Source: Burkholderia sp. WAC0059
GTDB taxonomy: Bacteria; Pseudomonadota; Gammaproteobacteria; Burkholderiales; Burkholderiaceae
Reading direction: 5' to 3'
Assembly (NCBI RefSeq): GCF_002870125.1
Contig: NZ_PNEO01000008.1
Coordinates: 124,001-188,000 of the forward strand
Length of the DNA: 64,000 nucleotides
The notes under the pieces were generated by a model. That model saw nothing but the letters and a program-made list of their open reading frames with translations. It made no database searches and was not told where the DNA came from. The translations under genes were made by a program, and so were the position numbers. Below, one piece after another: positions 36,740 to 47,714 of the stretch (the first letter of the stretch is position 1; each line of letters opens with the position of its first letter).

Positions 36740-38338
36740 TCAGTGCGGAATCATCCAGGTGAGCACGTGCTGCTGGAACCAGACGAGAATGCCGAGCAGC
36801 ACGGTAAGCAGGACCGAATGCTTGAAGGTCTTCGCGAACACGTGGCCTTCCTTGCCCTTGTATTCCGTGGTCGCGACGCCGGTCGAGATGTTCTGCGGCG
36901 AGATCATCTTGCCCATCACGCCGCCCGACGAGTTCGTCGCGGCCATCAGCACCGGGTTCAGGTTCAGTTGCTGCGCGGCGACCACCTGCAGGTTGCCGAA
37001 GAGCGCGTTGCCCGAGGTGTCGCTGCCCGAGAGGAACACGGCCACCCAGCCGAGGAAGGCCGAGACGAGCGGGAAGAACGCGCCGACCGACGCGACGCCG
37101 AGCCCGAGCGTGTAGGTGAGCCCCGCGTAGTTCATCAGGAACGCGAGGCCGACGATGGTCGCGACCGTCAGGATGGCGATGCGCGTCTGTACCCAGGTGT
37201 CGACGATGGCGGCGCCGAATTCCGACGGCTTCAGGCGCACGACGAACGCGGTGATGATCGCGGCGACGAGGATCGAGGTGCCCGTCGTGAACGGCTGGAA
37301 GTCCCACACCGCAGCGTACGGCAGCTTGTAGAGCGTGACGTACACGGCCTTGTCGAGGCCCGGCCACGGCACTTTCACGTCGCCGATCATGTAGACCTTC
37401 GCGATGGTCCAGAGGATCACGACCACCGACACGATGAGCCACGGATACCAGCCCTGGACGCCGCTCACTTCGCCGCGCACCTCGTTCGCGCGATCGACCT
37501 TGATCTCGAAGCGCGGATCGGGCGCGGGTTTCCAGACGCGCAGGAACGCGACGGTCAGGATCAGCGAGACGAGCGAGGAGAGCACGTCGGTCAGGCTGTA
37601 GTTGATGAAGTTGGCCGTGAGGAACTGCGTGAGCGAGAAGCTGCCGCCCGCGACGAGCAGCACGGGCCAGATGCGCAGCATGCCGCGCACGCCGGCGTAG
37701 ATGCCGATCACGTAGAACGGCAGCAGCAGCGAGAAGAACGGCAACTGTCGGCCGACCATCTGGGCGAGCGATTCGGCCGGCAGGTGGGTGACCGCGCCGA
37801 GCACGGTGATCGGCACGCCGAGCGCGCCGAACGCCACGGGCGCGGTGTCGAAGATCAGCGTGAGCGTGAGCGCCTCGAGCGTCGGGAAGCCCAGCATGAT
37901 GAGCAGCGAACTCGCGATCGCGATCGGCGTGCCGAAGCCCGAGATGCCCTCGAGCAGCGCGCCGAACGAGAAGCCGATCACGACGAGGACGATGCGCCGG
38001 TCGTTGGGCAGATTGTCGAGCAGCCACGTGCGGAACGCCTCGAAGCGCCCCGAGCGCAGCGCGATGTTGTAGAGCAGGATGGCCGCGACGACGATCCACA
38101 TGATCGGCCACAGCGCGAACACGGCGCCCGAGAGGACCGAATCGAAAGCGAGGCCGACCGGAAACTGCCAGACGAAGATCGAGACGATCAGGCCGACCAC
38201 GAGGCCGGCGAGCGAGGCCTGCCACGCGGGCCGTCTCGCCCAGCCCAGCAGCACGAGGACGGTGACGATGGGCAGCGCTGCCACGATGAACGATGGGAAT
38301 AGCGAATTGCCGATGGGAGTCAGCAGCTGGTGGAACAT
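36740..38338 (-). CDS. lldP: L-lactate permease (LctP family)
   Basis: A 532-residue inner-membrane permease of the lactate permease family, with 12-14 helices. Family motifs include GFSFGALLEGISGFGTPIAI and FLSGSDTSGNALFG, and MAATNSSGGVMGKMISPQNI near the end. It imports L-lactate (or glycolate) with protons. The ATG at 38,338 follows AAGGAGACGTG on the minus strand. No lactate dehydrogenase gene is adjacent. The upstream 250 bases hold its promoter. GlcA (glycolate permease) is the only close alternative. Confidence 0.9.
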   Translation of the reverse strand: MFHQLLTPIGNSLFPSFIVAALPIVTVLVLLGWARRPAWQASLAGLVVGLIVSIFVWQFPVGLAFDSVLSGAVFALWPIMWIVVAAILLYNIALRSGRFEAFRTWLLDNLPNDRRIVLVVIGFSFGALLEGISGFGTPIAIASSLLIMLGFPTLEALTLTLIFDTAPVAFGALGVPITVLGAVTHLPAESLAQMVGRQLPFFSLLLPFYVIGIYAGVRGMLRIWPVLLVAGGSFSLTQFLTANFINYSLTDVLSSLVSLILTVAFLRVWKPAPDPRFEIKVDRANEVRGEVSGVQGWYPWLIVSVVVILWTIAKVYMIGDVKVPWPGLDKAVYVTLYKLPYAAVWDFQPFTTGTSILVAAIITAFVVRLKPSEFGAAIVDTWVQTRIAILTVATIVGLAFLMNYAGLTYTLGLGVASVGAFFPLVSAFLGWVAVFLSGSDTSGNALFGNLQVVAAQQLNLNPVLMAATNSSGGVMGKMISPQNISTGVATTEYKGKEGHVFAKTFKHSVLLTVLLGILVWFQQHVLTWMIPH

Positions 38339-38544
38339 CACGTCTCCTTGGTCTTGGTTTGAATCGGCGCGCCGATGGTGCCGGGCGCCGGGGTAGCGTG
38401 GTGCTTCGGACGACGGTAACGCGTGCCCGCGCGGCGCGCGTCGACCGGCTTTCGGAATGGCTTTCAACGCCAATTGAATAGGATAGGAAACCGGGTCGTA
38501 ACGTCAAGCAGGGAAACTACGGGCAAACCGGGAAAACGTGAGCC

Positions 38545-38569
38545 AAAAAAAGGGGGCCTCTCGGCCCCC
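38545..38569 (-). terminator. Intrinsic terminator of the YPAYP lipoprotein gene
   Basis: Read on the minus strand, GGGGGCC and GGCCCCC pair around a four-base loop and are followed by seven T residues. It lies 20 bases after the lipoprotein stop. Confidence 0.88.
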
Positions 38570-38589
38570 GACACAACCTGTCGGCGCTG

Positions 38590-39084
38590 TCAGCGGCGCC
38601 AGCCGCCGCCTCCCCATCTGCCACCCCCCCATCTGCCGCCGCCCCAGCCACGCTCGCCCCAGTAGCCGCCGAAGCCCAGCGAAATAGCGGGTCCGCCCCA
38701 GCCGTAGTAGCCGCCATAGCCGTACGGATAGTAGGCCGGGTAGGCCGGATAATAGGCAGGATAGGCCGGGTAGTAGGCCGGCGCGATCGGCGGGGCGGTG
38801 TAGATCGACCCGGGGTACTGGCCGTCGTCCGGCGACGGTCCGCCCGGCACCGCGGGCATGGGGGCGGTGGCCGCGCTCGTGCCCGAGCCCGCCGTCGCGG
38901 GCGCGGCGGCGTACTGCCCGGTGGCGGCGGTCGGCACGCCGGCGGGGTAGGCCGGATAGTACGGAGGATAGTAGTAGCAGCCGGACAGCGCGAGCAGCGC
39001 GGCGATGCTGGCGGCGCCGGTGACGGCGCGCAGCATGCTGCCGCCGTTCGTCGGCAGGGACAGTGACGTGGTCAGGCGAGACAT
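38590..39084 (-). CDS. Tyr/Pro- and Gly/Trp-repeat lipoprotein of unknown function
   Basis: A 164-residue predicted lipoprotein. The signal peptide ends in the lipobox LALSGC (cysteine about 36). After it come tyrosine-proline runs (YYYPPYYPAYPAG), then a spacer rich in Ala and Thr, then repeated YPAYPAYYPAYPAYYPYGYG and a glycine-tryptophan tail with GWGGGRWGGGRWGGG. I do not know a function. Such low-complexity, aromatic-rich lipoproteins are usually surface or cell-wall linked. The start 39,084 gives a normal signal peptide; the frame upstream covers another region. Codon use is as in neighbours. It has its own terminator. Confidence 0.75.
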   Translation of the reverse strand: MSRLTTSLSLPTNGGSMLRAVTGAASIAALLALSGCYYYPPYYPAYPAGVPTAATGQYAAAPATAGSGTSAATAPMPAVPGGPSPDDGQYPGSIYTAPPIAPAYYPAYPAYYPAYPAYYPYGYGGYYGWGGPAISLGFGGYWGERGWGGGRWGGGRWGGGGWRR

Positions 39085-39297
39085 GGCGTAACTCCAGGGT
39101 TCCGGCGAGCGGCAGGGCGCACAAAAGCCCTCGCCCGGGCGGCCGGGGATGGATATGAGGATACGCTGTCCGGTGTGCCGTTTGCGTTGTTGCCCAACAA
39201 CCGTATATTTCGGTTGATTGCAAACGCGGCTTCCGACTGCTTCCGGACCCGGCGTGCCCGAAGAGGCGTTCGATGCATTCCGCGCCTCCAATGGGAA

Positions 39298-39329
39298 CGC
39301 GGCGCACTTCGTGGGCGAAGCGCGCCGCG
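39298..39329 (-). terminator. GC-rich hairpin downstream of the glycine-zipper lipoprotein
   Basis: CGCGGCGCACTTCG and CGAAGCGCGCCGCG pair with one mismatch around TGGG. It lies about 94 bases after the stop of the minus-strand gene at 39,423 and may end its transcript, although a T-run is missing. The rest of the 338-base gap 39,085-39,422 shows nothing else. Confidence 0.5.
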
Positions 39330-39422
39330 CGGTTCTCTCTCTCGTTGCTGCTTCGGGCGGCCCGTGCGCGTTCGCGGTACGTGGCCGCGTTCGTCGCCGT
39401 GGCGCGCCGTGGGGACTGCCCG

Positions 39423-39647
39423 TTACCGGCGTCCGGCCTGGTTGCCGATGAGGCCGCCGACCGCCGCGCCGCCGAGCGTGGCGAGCGCGCCGCCGCCGAT
39501 CACCGCGCCGGCCACGCCGCCCACGCCCGCGCCGATGGCCGTGTCGCGTTCGCGCCGGTTCATGTGGGCACAGCCGGAGAGACTGGTGGTGGCAAACGCG
39601 ATGGCCGCGATGGACAGCACGGCGCCTGCCTGCCGGAACGTTTTCAT
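39423..39647 (-). CDS. Small glycine-zipper lipoprotein (OsmB-like)
   Basis: A 74-residue lipoprotein: signal peptide MKTFRQAGAVLSIAAIAFA, lipobox SLSGC with cysteine at about 26, then HMNRRERDTAIGAGVGG and a glycine-zipper helix (VIGGGALATLGGAAVGGLIG). This matches the OsmB/YmgG glycine-zipper group, which are osmotic or stress-induced outer-membrane proteins. The start ATG 39,647 is fixed by the signal peptide. It probably inserts a helix hairpin in the membrane. The stress link is family knowledge, not shown here. Confidence 0.85.
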   Translation of the reverse strand: MKTFRQAGAVLSIAAIAFATTSLSGCAHMNRRERDTAIGAGVGGVAGAVIGGGALATLGGAAVGGLIGNQAGRR

Positions 39648-39846
39648 GGTGCTCGATTTCCTTCGTGACGAAACGACAGGGTGGGCCTGTTATGCCCGCC
39701 CGATCGTCTGCCACGATGGTATCGACGCAACCCGTATCCGGTTGTGTGCGCTTGTCAGCGAATCGACTGGTTCGTAAGAAAGTATTTCCGCGCTTGCGTC
39801 GGGCGCGGCGCGGGAGCCGCGCCCGACGAAGCCGTCATCGCCGCCT

Positions 39847-41856
<2,010 letters not shown>

Positions 41857-41933
41857 TTAGCAGGAGACTTGATGAAGAACGTGAACGAATTTCGCGCTGA
41901 AGATGGGGTCTGGCGATGCGGCGAAATCCGGAC

Positions 41934-42045
41934 GCTTCCCTGCGCTGGCATTATCCAGATCAGGTTCAAAGGGTATTTCTCACCCGTGCGGTACGCAACC
42001 CGGGAATGAACCGGAGCGGCGCGCCACGCAGGACCCCCGCGTAAG
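41934..42045 (-). ncRNA. TPP riboswitch in the thiC leader
   Basis: Read on the minus strand, the leader contains GGGTGAGAAATACCC, then TTGAACCTGATCTGGATAAT and GCCAGCGCAGGGAAGC. These are the THI-box elements: the CUGAGA-like P3 loop segment and the pyrophosphate-binding region. A GC-rich P1/P2 arm (GCGGGGGTCCTGC) closes the 5' side. It lies about 155 bases before the thiC ATG and 7-9 bases after the predicted transcription start. TPP binding is expected to hide the ribosome site. Confidence 0.9.
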
Positions 42046-42053
42046 CAGGGCAC

Positions 42054-42083
42054 ACGATACACCCCGACGGCCGGGCTTGGCAA
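42054..42083 (-). promoter_or_regulatory. Likely sigma-70 promoter for thiC
   Basis: On the minus strand TTGCCA (complement of 42,078-42,083), an 18-bp spacer and TATCGT (complement of 42,054-42,059) give a usable promoter whose start falls right at the riboswitch 5' end. The rest of the gap up to 42,509 shows no other defensible signal. Confidence 0.6.
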
Positions 42084-42509
42084 CCATCGCCCGGCGGCGC
42101 CCCTGCAACGTCCCGTTGGCGCTGGACGCTGCGCACGGACCGTGCCGGAGGGAATCCGGGCCTGTCCGTGCGCGCCGGCTTTGCTGCATAATGCGCTGCG
42201 CGTCCGGCGGGCGCGGTTTTTCCCGCGCTGCGCGGTATGCGCGAGGGCGCGAAAAATCGTTCGCCGCCCCTGCATTTTTTGCGTGCCGCCCCGGTTTTCC
42301 CGGCGATCGCACGCCGGGGCGGCCGGCCGGTTACGGGGACTCCGTGGGGTTCTGGTCCATCCCGGCTGCCGGATGCGCACTGGCCCCATCCTTTCTTTTC
42401 CGTCGATTTCGTCCGCCATGCCGCTCTGTCTCGCGCGTCCCGCTTCCTGTCCGCCGGGCCGCCGTCGGCGCGCGCTTGCATCCGCGCTTCGGCCGGACCG
42501 GGTGCGCTG

Positions 42510-43448
42510 ATGGCGCCGCCGCGTCTGCCGGGCGGGGCGGCCGCGAGGCTGCTGGACCGGCTTCTCTCGGTACGCCTGCCGCGCTCGCGCGGCGCTCGCG
42601 TCGCGCTGGCCCTCGCCGTGGTCTATCTCGTCTGGGGCTCGACTTATCTGGGCGTGCATCTGGCGCTCGGCTCGTTTCCGCCGCTGCTGCTTTCGGGCCT
42701 GCGCAATCTGTTGGGCGGCATCGGCCTCTTCGCGTTCGCGATGCGCCGCCGTCCGGTGCTGCCGTCGCCGGTCGAGGTGCGCAACGCGGCCGTCGTCGGC
42801 ACGATGCTGGTGGGGCTGTCGAGCGGGCTCCTGGCTTTCGGCATGCGGACCGTCGGCACCGGCACGGCGGCCGTGATGATCGCGACCGTGCCGCTTTTCG
42901 CGACCGCCATCGCCGCCGCGACCGGGCGGCGGATCGCGAAGGCCGAGTGGTTCGCCGTGGCGCTCGGGCTCGCGGGCATGGCGATCCTGAGTCTCGGCGG
43001 CGGCGCGGTCGGCTCGGCGGGCGGTTGCCTCGCGATTCTTTTCAGCGCGATTTTCTGGGCGGGCGGCGCGCACCTGGCCACGCGCCTGAAACAGCCCGCC
43101 GATCTCTTTCTCGCGACGGCGCTGCAGATCGGGCTCGGCGGCGCGCTCTCGACCACCGTCGCCTGGTTTGCCGGCGAGCGCGTGTCGACGCTGCACGTCC
43201 TGCCCGCCGTCGCGTTCCTGTATCTCATGCTGATCGGCACGATGGCCGCCTATGTCGCGTACGGCTATCTGATCCGGCATACGAGTCCGGCCGTCGCGAG
43301 CAGTTGCATGTACGTGAATCCGGTCGTCGCCATCGCGCTGGGCGCGCTGCTGCTCGGCGAGCCCGTGACGCGCCCGACGCTGCTCGCGACCGCGCTGATT
43401 CTCGCGAGCGTGGGCATCTCGTTCGCATCCGGGCGCCGGCGCGCATAG
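42510..43448 (+). CDS. EamA/DMT-superfamily transporter (YedA-like)
   Basis: A 312-residue ten-helix transporter with two EamA repeats. ALAVVYLVWGSTYLGVHLAL opens repeat one, and LIRHTSPAVASSCMYVNPVVAIALGALLLGEPV in repeat two is typical (quoted around SSCMYVNPVVA). The YedA group of drug/metabolite exporters is the best match. ATG 42,510 is used since helix one follows after about 30 residues and the upstream frame is arginine-rich. It is divergent from thiC. Substrate unknown. Confidence 0.86.
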   Translation: MAPPRLPGGAAARLLDRLLSVRLPRSRGARVALALAVVYLVWGSTYLGVHLALGSFPPLLLSGLRNLLGGIGLFAFAMRRRPVLPSPVEVRNAAVVGTMLVGLSSGLLAFGMRTVGTGTAAVMIATVPLFATAIAAATGRRIAKAEWFAVALGLAGMAILSLGGGAVGSAGGCLAILFSAIFWAGGAHLATRLKQPADLFLATALQIGLGGALSTTVAWFAGERVSTLHVLPAVAFLYLMLIGTMAAYVAYGYLIRHTSPAVASSCMYVNPVVAIALGALLLGEPVTRPTLLATALILASVGISFASGRRRA

Positions 43449-43475
43449 CGCCTGTCGCGCTCGCTGCTACCTTTG

Positions 43476-43613
43476 CTACTTCGCCTGCTCGGCGCCGTTC
43501 GTCACGGCGTGGCCGCCCGCGGAGACGTCCTCGCCTGCGCCGGCCATGGTGTTGCAGCCGGCGATCGTCGCCACCGCGGCAACGAGGGTGAACAATGCGA
43601 TGAGCTGTTTCAT
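43476..43613 (-). CDS. Entericidin-type small lipoprotein
   Basis: A 45-residue lipoprotein: MKQLIALFTLVAAVATIAGC with the lipobox TIAGC (cysteine 20), then NTMAGAGEDVSAGGHAVTNG. The pattern fits the entericidin EcnA/EcnB family (small stress-induced lipoproteins, linked in E. coli to stationary-phase lysis). It is below usual size cut-offs, so easy to miss. The ATG at 43,613 is fixed by the signal peptide. Its gene is convergent with the EamA transporter gene. Confidence 0.85.
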   Translation of the reverse strand: MKQLIALFTLVAAVATIAGCNTMAGAGEDVSAGGHAVTNGAEQAK

Positions 43614-43773
43614 GAGTCGGTCCTCCGTCCAATGGGAAACGCTGGGTACGGACTGTCGAGCATGCTGCGTGCCCATGGCGGGTTTCTTCTCTTTTTATCG
43701 CGACGAACGCCTCGGGCTCGTGCCTTGCGACAGGTTGACGGCCATTCCGTTCAACCCGTTCAAGGAGAATTCG

Positions 43774-44316
43774 ATGCCGAAGTCAGCCGCTTCGTTCGAG
43801 ATCGATCTGCAGCGCGTGCGCGAAGACGCGCGCCGCCATCCGGAGCTTGGTCCGATTACGCCGGGCTACGGCGCCGATCGCGAGACCGTGCTGAAACTGC
43901 TCAACGACGCGCTCGCCACCGAGCTCGTCTGCACGCTGCGCTACAGGCGCCATTACTTCATGGCGAGGGGCATCGAGTCCGAAGCCGTGGCCGCCGAGTT
44001 TGCCGAGCATGCGGCCGAGGAGCAGCAGCACGCGGACAAGCTCGCGGCGCGCATCGTGCAGTTGGGCGGCGCGCCCGATTTCGCGCCCGAGAGCCTCGCG
44101 CGGCGCGCGCATTCCGAGTATCGCGAAGGCACCGATCTCGCGGACATGATCCGCGAGAACCTCGTGGCCGAGCGCATCGCGATCGAGACGTATCGCGAGA
44201 TTATCCGCTACCTCGGCGACGGCGACACGACCACGCGGCGCATTTTCGAGGAGATTCTCGCCGTCGAGGAGGAGCATGCCGACGACATGACCGATCTGCT
44301 GGACGACGGCAAATAG
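43774..44316 (+). CDS. Ferritin-like protein (bacterioferritin family)
   Basis: A 180-residue four-helix-bundle protein. Di-iron ligand motifs are TELVCTLRYRRHYF (Glu near the first helix), EHAAEEQQHADKLA (Glu and His, second helix), VAERIAIETYREI (third) and AVEEEHADDM (Glu-x-x-His, fourth). This is the bacterioferritin/rubrerythrin-like iron-storage layout. AAGGAGAATTCG precedes the ATG, which is well placed. Iron storage and protection from peroxide are likely roles; a Dps-like variant cannot be excluded. It lies next to the entericidin gene but is divergent from it. Confidence 0.86.
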   Translation: MPKSAASFEIDLQRVREDARRHPELGPITPGYGADRETVLKLLNDALATELVCTLRYRRHYFMARGIESEAVAAEFAEHAAEEQQHADKLAARIVQLGGAPDFAPESLARRAHSEYREGTDLADMIRENLVAERIAIETYREIIRYLGDGDTTTRRIFEEILAVEEEHADDMTDLLDDGK

Positions 44317-44433
44317 GGGTTGCCGGCCGGTCCGGCCGGGCGACCGCTCGCGCTCCGGAACGAGTCGGGGCGCGGGCGGCGATGCAAGCCGGGATGCAAG
44401 CGGGGGGGCGGCGAGCAAAGACGCGGGCGCGCC

Positions 44434-45639
44434 TCAGGCCGTTTCCGCCGACGCGGGGCGCTTCGAGCTGGCGTGTACCCAGGCCGCGAGCGCCGAGAAC
44501 GCGAGCCCCGCCACGCACACGCCGGTCCAGCCGAACGCGTGCCACGCGCTGACGCCGACGGCCGAGCCGGCCGCGCCGCCGATGAAGTAGCAGACCATGT
44601 AGACCGTGTTCACGCGGCTGCGCGCGTCGGGCCGCAGCGCGTAGATGCGCGACTGGTTCGAGATTTGCGCGGACTGCACGCCGACATCGAGCAGGATCAC
44701 GCCGATTGCGAGCCCGACGAGGCTCGAGCCCGAGGCGGCGAAGATGACGAACGACAGCGCGAGGAGGCCGATGGCCATCGTGATGACCATGCGCGGCCCG
44801 CGCCGGTCCGCCGAGCGGCCCGCGTAAGGCGCGGCGAGCGCGCCGGCCGCGCCGACGATGCCGAAGAGACCCGCCACCTGCGGCCCGAGGTGGAACGGCG
44901 CGTCCGCGAGCAGCAGCGTGAGCACGGGCCAGAACAGGCTGAACGCGCCGAACAGTGCCGCGCCCGTCGCCGACGCCTCGCGCAGCCCGCGCAGCTCGAC
45001 GGCCAGATGCCACATCGAGCCGAGCAGTTTTCCGTAGCTTAGCGTCGAGGTCGGCGTGCTGCGGGGCAGCTTCGCTACGATGACGGCGGCGAGCACGAGC
45101 AACACGACGATCGACGCGCCGAACACGGCGCGCCAGCCGAAGTATTCGCCGATGAAGCCCGACGCCGTGCGCGCGAGCAGGATGCCGAGCAGCAGCCCGC
45201 TCATGACGGTGCCTACCGCCTGGCCGCGCGCCTCGGGCGGCGCGAGCTCGGCGCCGAACGGCACGGCCTGCTGGGCGATGGTGGCGAGGATGCCGATGGC
45301 GAGGCTCGCGCCGATCAGCACGCCGATGTTCGGTGCGAGGGCCGCGACGAGCAGGGCCACGCACAGGCCGGCGATCTGCATGAGGATCAGCCGGCGGCGG
45401 TCGATGCGGTCGCCGAGCGGCGCGAGCAGCAGCATGCCGGCGGCGTAGCCGAGCTGGGTCGAGGCCGGCACGGCGCCGATCCAGGCGGCGCCCGACGGGA
45501 ACGACTTGCGGAAGTCGTCGAGCAGCGGCTGGTTGAAATAGATGTTCGCGACCGAGATGCCCGCGATGGTCGCGAGCAGGAGCAGCAGGCCGCGCAGGGA
45601 CCGGTCGGCGTCGGCGGAGGCGGAGTCAGGACTGGACAT
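44434..45639 (-). CDS. MFS transporter (drug/arabinose-efflux type)
   Basis: A 401-residue twelve-helix member of the major facilitator superfamily. NIYFNQPLLDDFRKSFP near the first loop and LGYAAGMLLLAPLGDRIDRRRLI (loop 2-3 motif GDRIDRRR) are typical of the AraJ/YnfM efflux group. FGAELAPPEARGQAVGTVMSGLL is motif-like in helix 5. The start MSSPDSASADADRSLRG is a polar leader before helix one. It lies alone on the minus strand. The substrate is unknown; drug or sugar efflux is the family range. Confidence 0.88.
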   Translation of the reverse strand: MSSPDSASADADRSLRGLLLLLATIAGISVANIYFNQPLLDDFRKSFPSGAAWIGAVPASTQLGYAAGMLLLAPLGDRIDRRRLILMQIAGLCVALLVAALAPNIGVLIGASLAIGILATIAQQAVPFGAELAPPEARGQAVGTVMSGLLLGILLARTASGFIGEYFGWRAVFGASIVVLLVLAAVIVAKLPRSTPTSTLSYGKLLGSMWHLAVELRGLREASATGAALFGAFSLFWPVLTLLLADAPFHLGPQVAGLFGIVGAAGALAAPYAGRSADRRGPRMVITMAIGLLALSFVIFAASGSSLVGLAIGVILLDVGVQSAQISNQSRIYALRPDARSRVNTVYMVCYFIGGAAGSAVGVSAWHAFGWTGVCVAGLAFSALAAWVHASSKRPASAETA

Positions 45640-45776
45640 GGATAGTGAACGATGACGCCCGGCAGCGGCACGGGCGGATTGCGGGCGAGCCGATCATACC
45701 GGAGCGCGCCGGATCGTGCTGGGGGCGCCCGGCGTTCTGGATATGCCCGACATTCACCGCAATCGCCGGGCCGGGC

Positions 45777-46604
45777 TCAGGCGATGAGCTCGCCCGTGTC
45801 GTCGTGAAACGGATAGGGGCCGGCCGCGCCGTCCACGTAGGCGTGGTGCGTCACGAGCGGGCCGTGCCCGTCGTAGCGGTGCAGCGCGAACGCGGGCGGT
45901 TCCATCGAGAACGACGAGTCGCCGTCGCGGCTCAGGTCGAGCGTGACCTGGTGCGCCGTCGAGGGCACGGCCGACGCGAGGGTTCCGCCGAAGCGCGTGA
46001 ATATCGAGCGGTGCACGTGTCCGCAGAGCACGCGCTCCACGTTCGGGTGACGCGCGATCAGCGCCTCGAGCCGCGCGGCGGCGGCGGGGGCGAGCCGCAG
46101 GTCGTCCATGTGGGCGATGCCGCAGACGAACGGCGGATGATGCAGCGCGACGACGACGGGCCGGCGGCGGGCGGCATCGAGCTCCCCGGCGAGCCAGCGA
46201 AGGCGCGCGTCGCAGAGGTCGCCGGCGCTCTGGCCCGGCACGATCGAATCGAGCGCGAGCACGCGCAGCGGGCCGACGTCGAACGCGTAGTGGACGAACT
46301 CGTCGCCCGTGCGCAGCTCGGGCCGGTCCGCGAACACTTCGCGCAGCGCCTCGCGCGCGTCGTGGTTGCCGACCATCAGGTAGTAGGGAATCTCGAGCGT
46401 GTCGAGCAGCGTCCGGAGATAGCGATATTCCTCGGGCGTGCCGCGATCCACGAGGTCGCCCGTCGCGAGCACCGCGTCGGGGCGCGGCGCGAGCGCGTTG
46501 AGGCGCGCGATGCAGCGCGCGAGCGCCGTGGCGGTGTCGACGCGCCCGTAGGCGAGCGCGCCGGGCGGCTTGATGTGCAGGTCACTGATCTGGGCGAGCA
46601 GCAT
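45777..46604 (-). CDS. Calcineurin-like metallophosphoesterase (GpdQ/CpdA type)
   Basis: A 275-residue cytoplasmic dinuclear-metal phosphoesterase. All five motifs are visible: ISDLHI, GDLVDRGTP, VGNHDAR, ALHHPP and GHVHRS, in that order. GpdQ-like and CpdA-like enzymes hydrolyse phosphodiesters (glycerophosphodiesters or cAMP). It is the last gene of the LacI-controlled ABC operon, so its substrate may be what the importer brings in. The ATG at 46,604 is preferred because GGGAG sits six bases upstream; the ATG at 46,610 would overlap the ribosome site. This operon link is an inference. Confidence 0.87.
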   Translation of the reverse strand: MLLAQISDLHIKPPGALAYGRVDTATALARCIARLNALAPRPDAVLATGDLVDRGTPEEYRYLRTLLDTLEIPYYLMVGNHDAREALREVFADRPELRTGDEFVHYAFDVGPLRVLALDSIVPGQSAGDLCDARLRWLAGELDAARRRPVVVALHHPPFVCGIAHMDDLRLAPAAAARLEALIARHPNVERVLCGHVHRSIFTRFGGTLASAVPSTAHQVTLDLSRDGDSSFSMEPPAFALHRYDGHGPLVTHHAYVDGAAGPYPFHDDTGELIA

Positions 46605-46664
46605 GGACATCTCCCGGTGAAAAGAAGCGGTAGGGACGTAGGTTGCGGATAGTCGGGGTCGGGG

Positions 46665-47714
46665 TCAGGCGAGCGCGATCAGGGCCTCGGGCGCGAGCGA
46701 GACGCCGACGGCCGTGCCGCGCGCCAGCTCGACGCGGCCCGCCACGTCGATCAACAGCGGGTCGGGCGCCGCGCCGCGGATCGTGAGCCGCGTGCGTTCG
46801 CCGAGAAACGCCGCGTGTTCGACCGTGCCGCGCAGATGCGCGGCTTGCGGATCGACGAGCGCGGCGTCTTCGGGCCGGAAGAACAGCTCGCCGCTGAGGG
46901 CGGCTTCCTCCGCCCGCGCCGCGACGACGGGCACGGCGCCGCCGGTCGTGCAGAACCGGCCCTCGCGCCATTGTCCCGCAAGGCGGTTGAGCGTGCCGAC
47001 GAATTGCGCGACCGCGCGGTTGGCGGGCCGGTAGTAGATCTCGCGCGGCGTGCCGATCTGCTCGATGCGGCCCGCGCTCATGACGACGATGCGGTCGCCG
47101 AGCGCCATCGCCTCGGCCTGGTCGTGGGTCACGTAGACGGTCGTCACGCCGAGCTCGCGCAAGAGCGCGTTCATCTCGCCGCGCAGCGCGTCGCGCAACC
47201 GCGCGTCGAGCGCCGTGAGCGGCTCGTCGAGCAGCAGCACGCGCGGGCGCGGCGCCAGTGCTCGCGCGAGCGCCACGCGCTGGCGCTGGCCGCCCGAGAG
47301 CTGGCCGACGGGTTTGTCCGCGTGCGCGTCGAGCCGCATCATCGCGAGCAGTTCGTCCACGCGCGCGCGCGCAATTGCGGCCGGCACGCGCTGGATCTTC
47401 AGCCCGTAGCCGATGTTGCCGCGCACGGTCAGGTTCGGAAAGAGCGCGTAGTTCTGGAACACCATGCCGACCTTGCGCCGCTCGATCGGCAGCGCGGTCA
47501 CGTCGTCGTCGCCGAACGCGACGCGCCCGCCCGCGTCGGGCGTTTCGAGCCCGGCGATGAGGCGCAGCGTCGTGGTCTTGCCGCAGCCCGACGGGCCGAG
47601 CAGCACGAGCGTTTCACCCGCGCCGACGGCGAGGTCGAGCGGCTCCAGCACGCGCGTGCCGCGAAAGGTCTTGGCGCAGCGCGCAAGCGTGATCGGGACG
47701 GAATCGAGTTTCAT
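46665..47714 (-). CDS. ABC importer ATPase (PotA/FbpC/PhnT type)
   Basis: A 349-residue ATPase of the CUT1-like/polyamine-iron group. Walker A GPSGCGKT, signature LSGGQRQR, Walker B VLLLDEPLTALD and YVTHDQAEAMALGDRI are present, followed by a C-terminal TOBE regulatory domain (FFRPEDAALVDPQAAHLRG). The start MKLDSVPITLARC at 47,714 overlaps the permease stop by 4 bases. It energises an importer made with the two permeases and the periplasmic protein next to it. The substrate is a small anion or organophosphate by comparison with PhnT/FbpC, not proven. Confidence 0.9.
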   Translation of the reverse strand: MKLDSVPITLARCAKTFRGTRVLEPLDLAVGAGETLVLLGPSGCGKTTTLRLIAGLETPDAGGRVAFGDDDVTALPIERRKVGMVFQNYALFPNLTVRGNIGYGLKIQRVPAAIARARVDELLAMMRLDAHADKPVGQLSGGQRQRVALARALAPRPRVLLLDEPLTALDARLRDALRGEMNALLRELGVTTVYVTHDQAEAMALGDRIVVMSAGRIEQIGTPREIYYRPANRAVAQFVGTLNRLAGQWREGRFCTTGGAVPVVAARAEEAALSGELFFRPEDAALVDPQAAHLRGTVEHAAFLGERTRLTIRGAAPDPLLIDVAGRVELARGTAVGVSLAPEALIALA

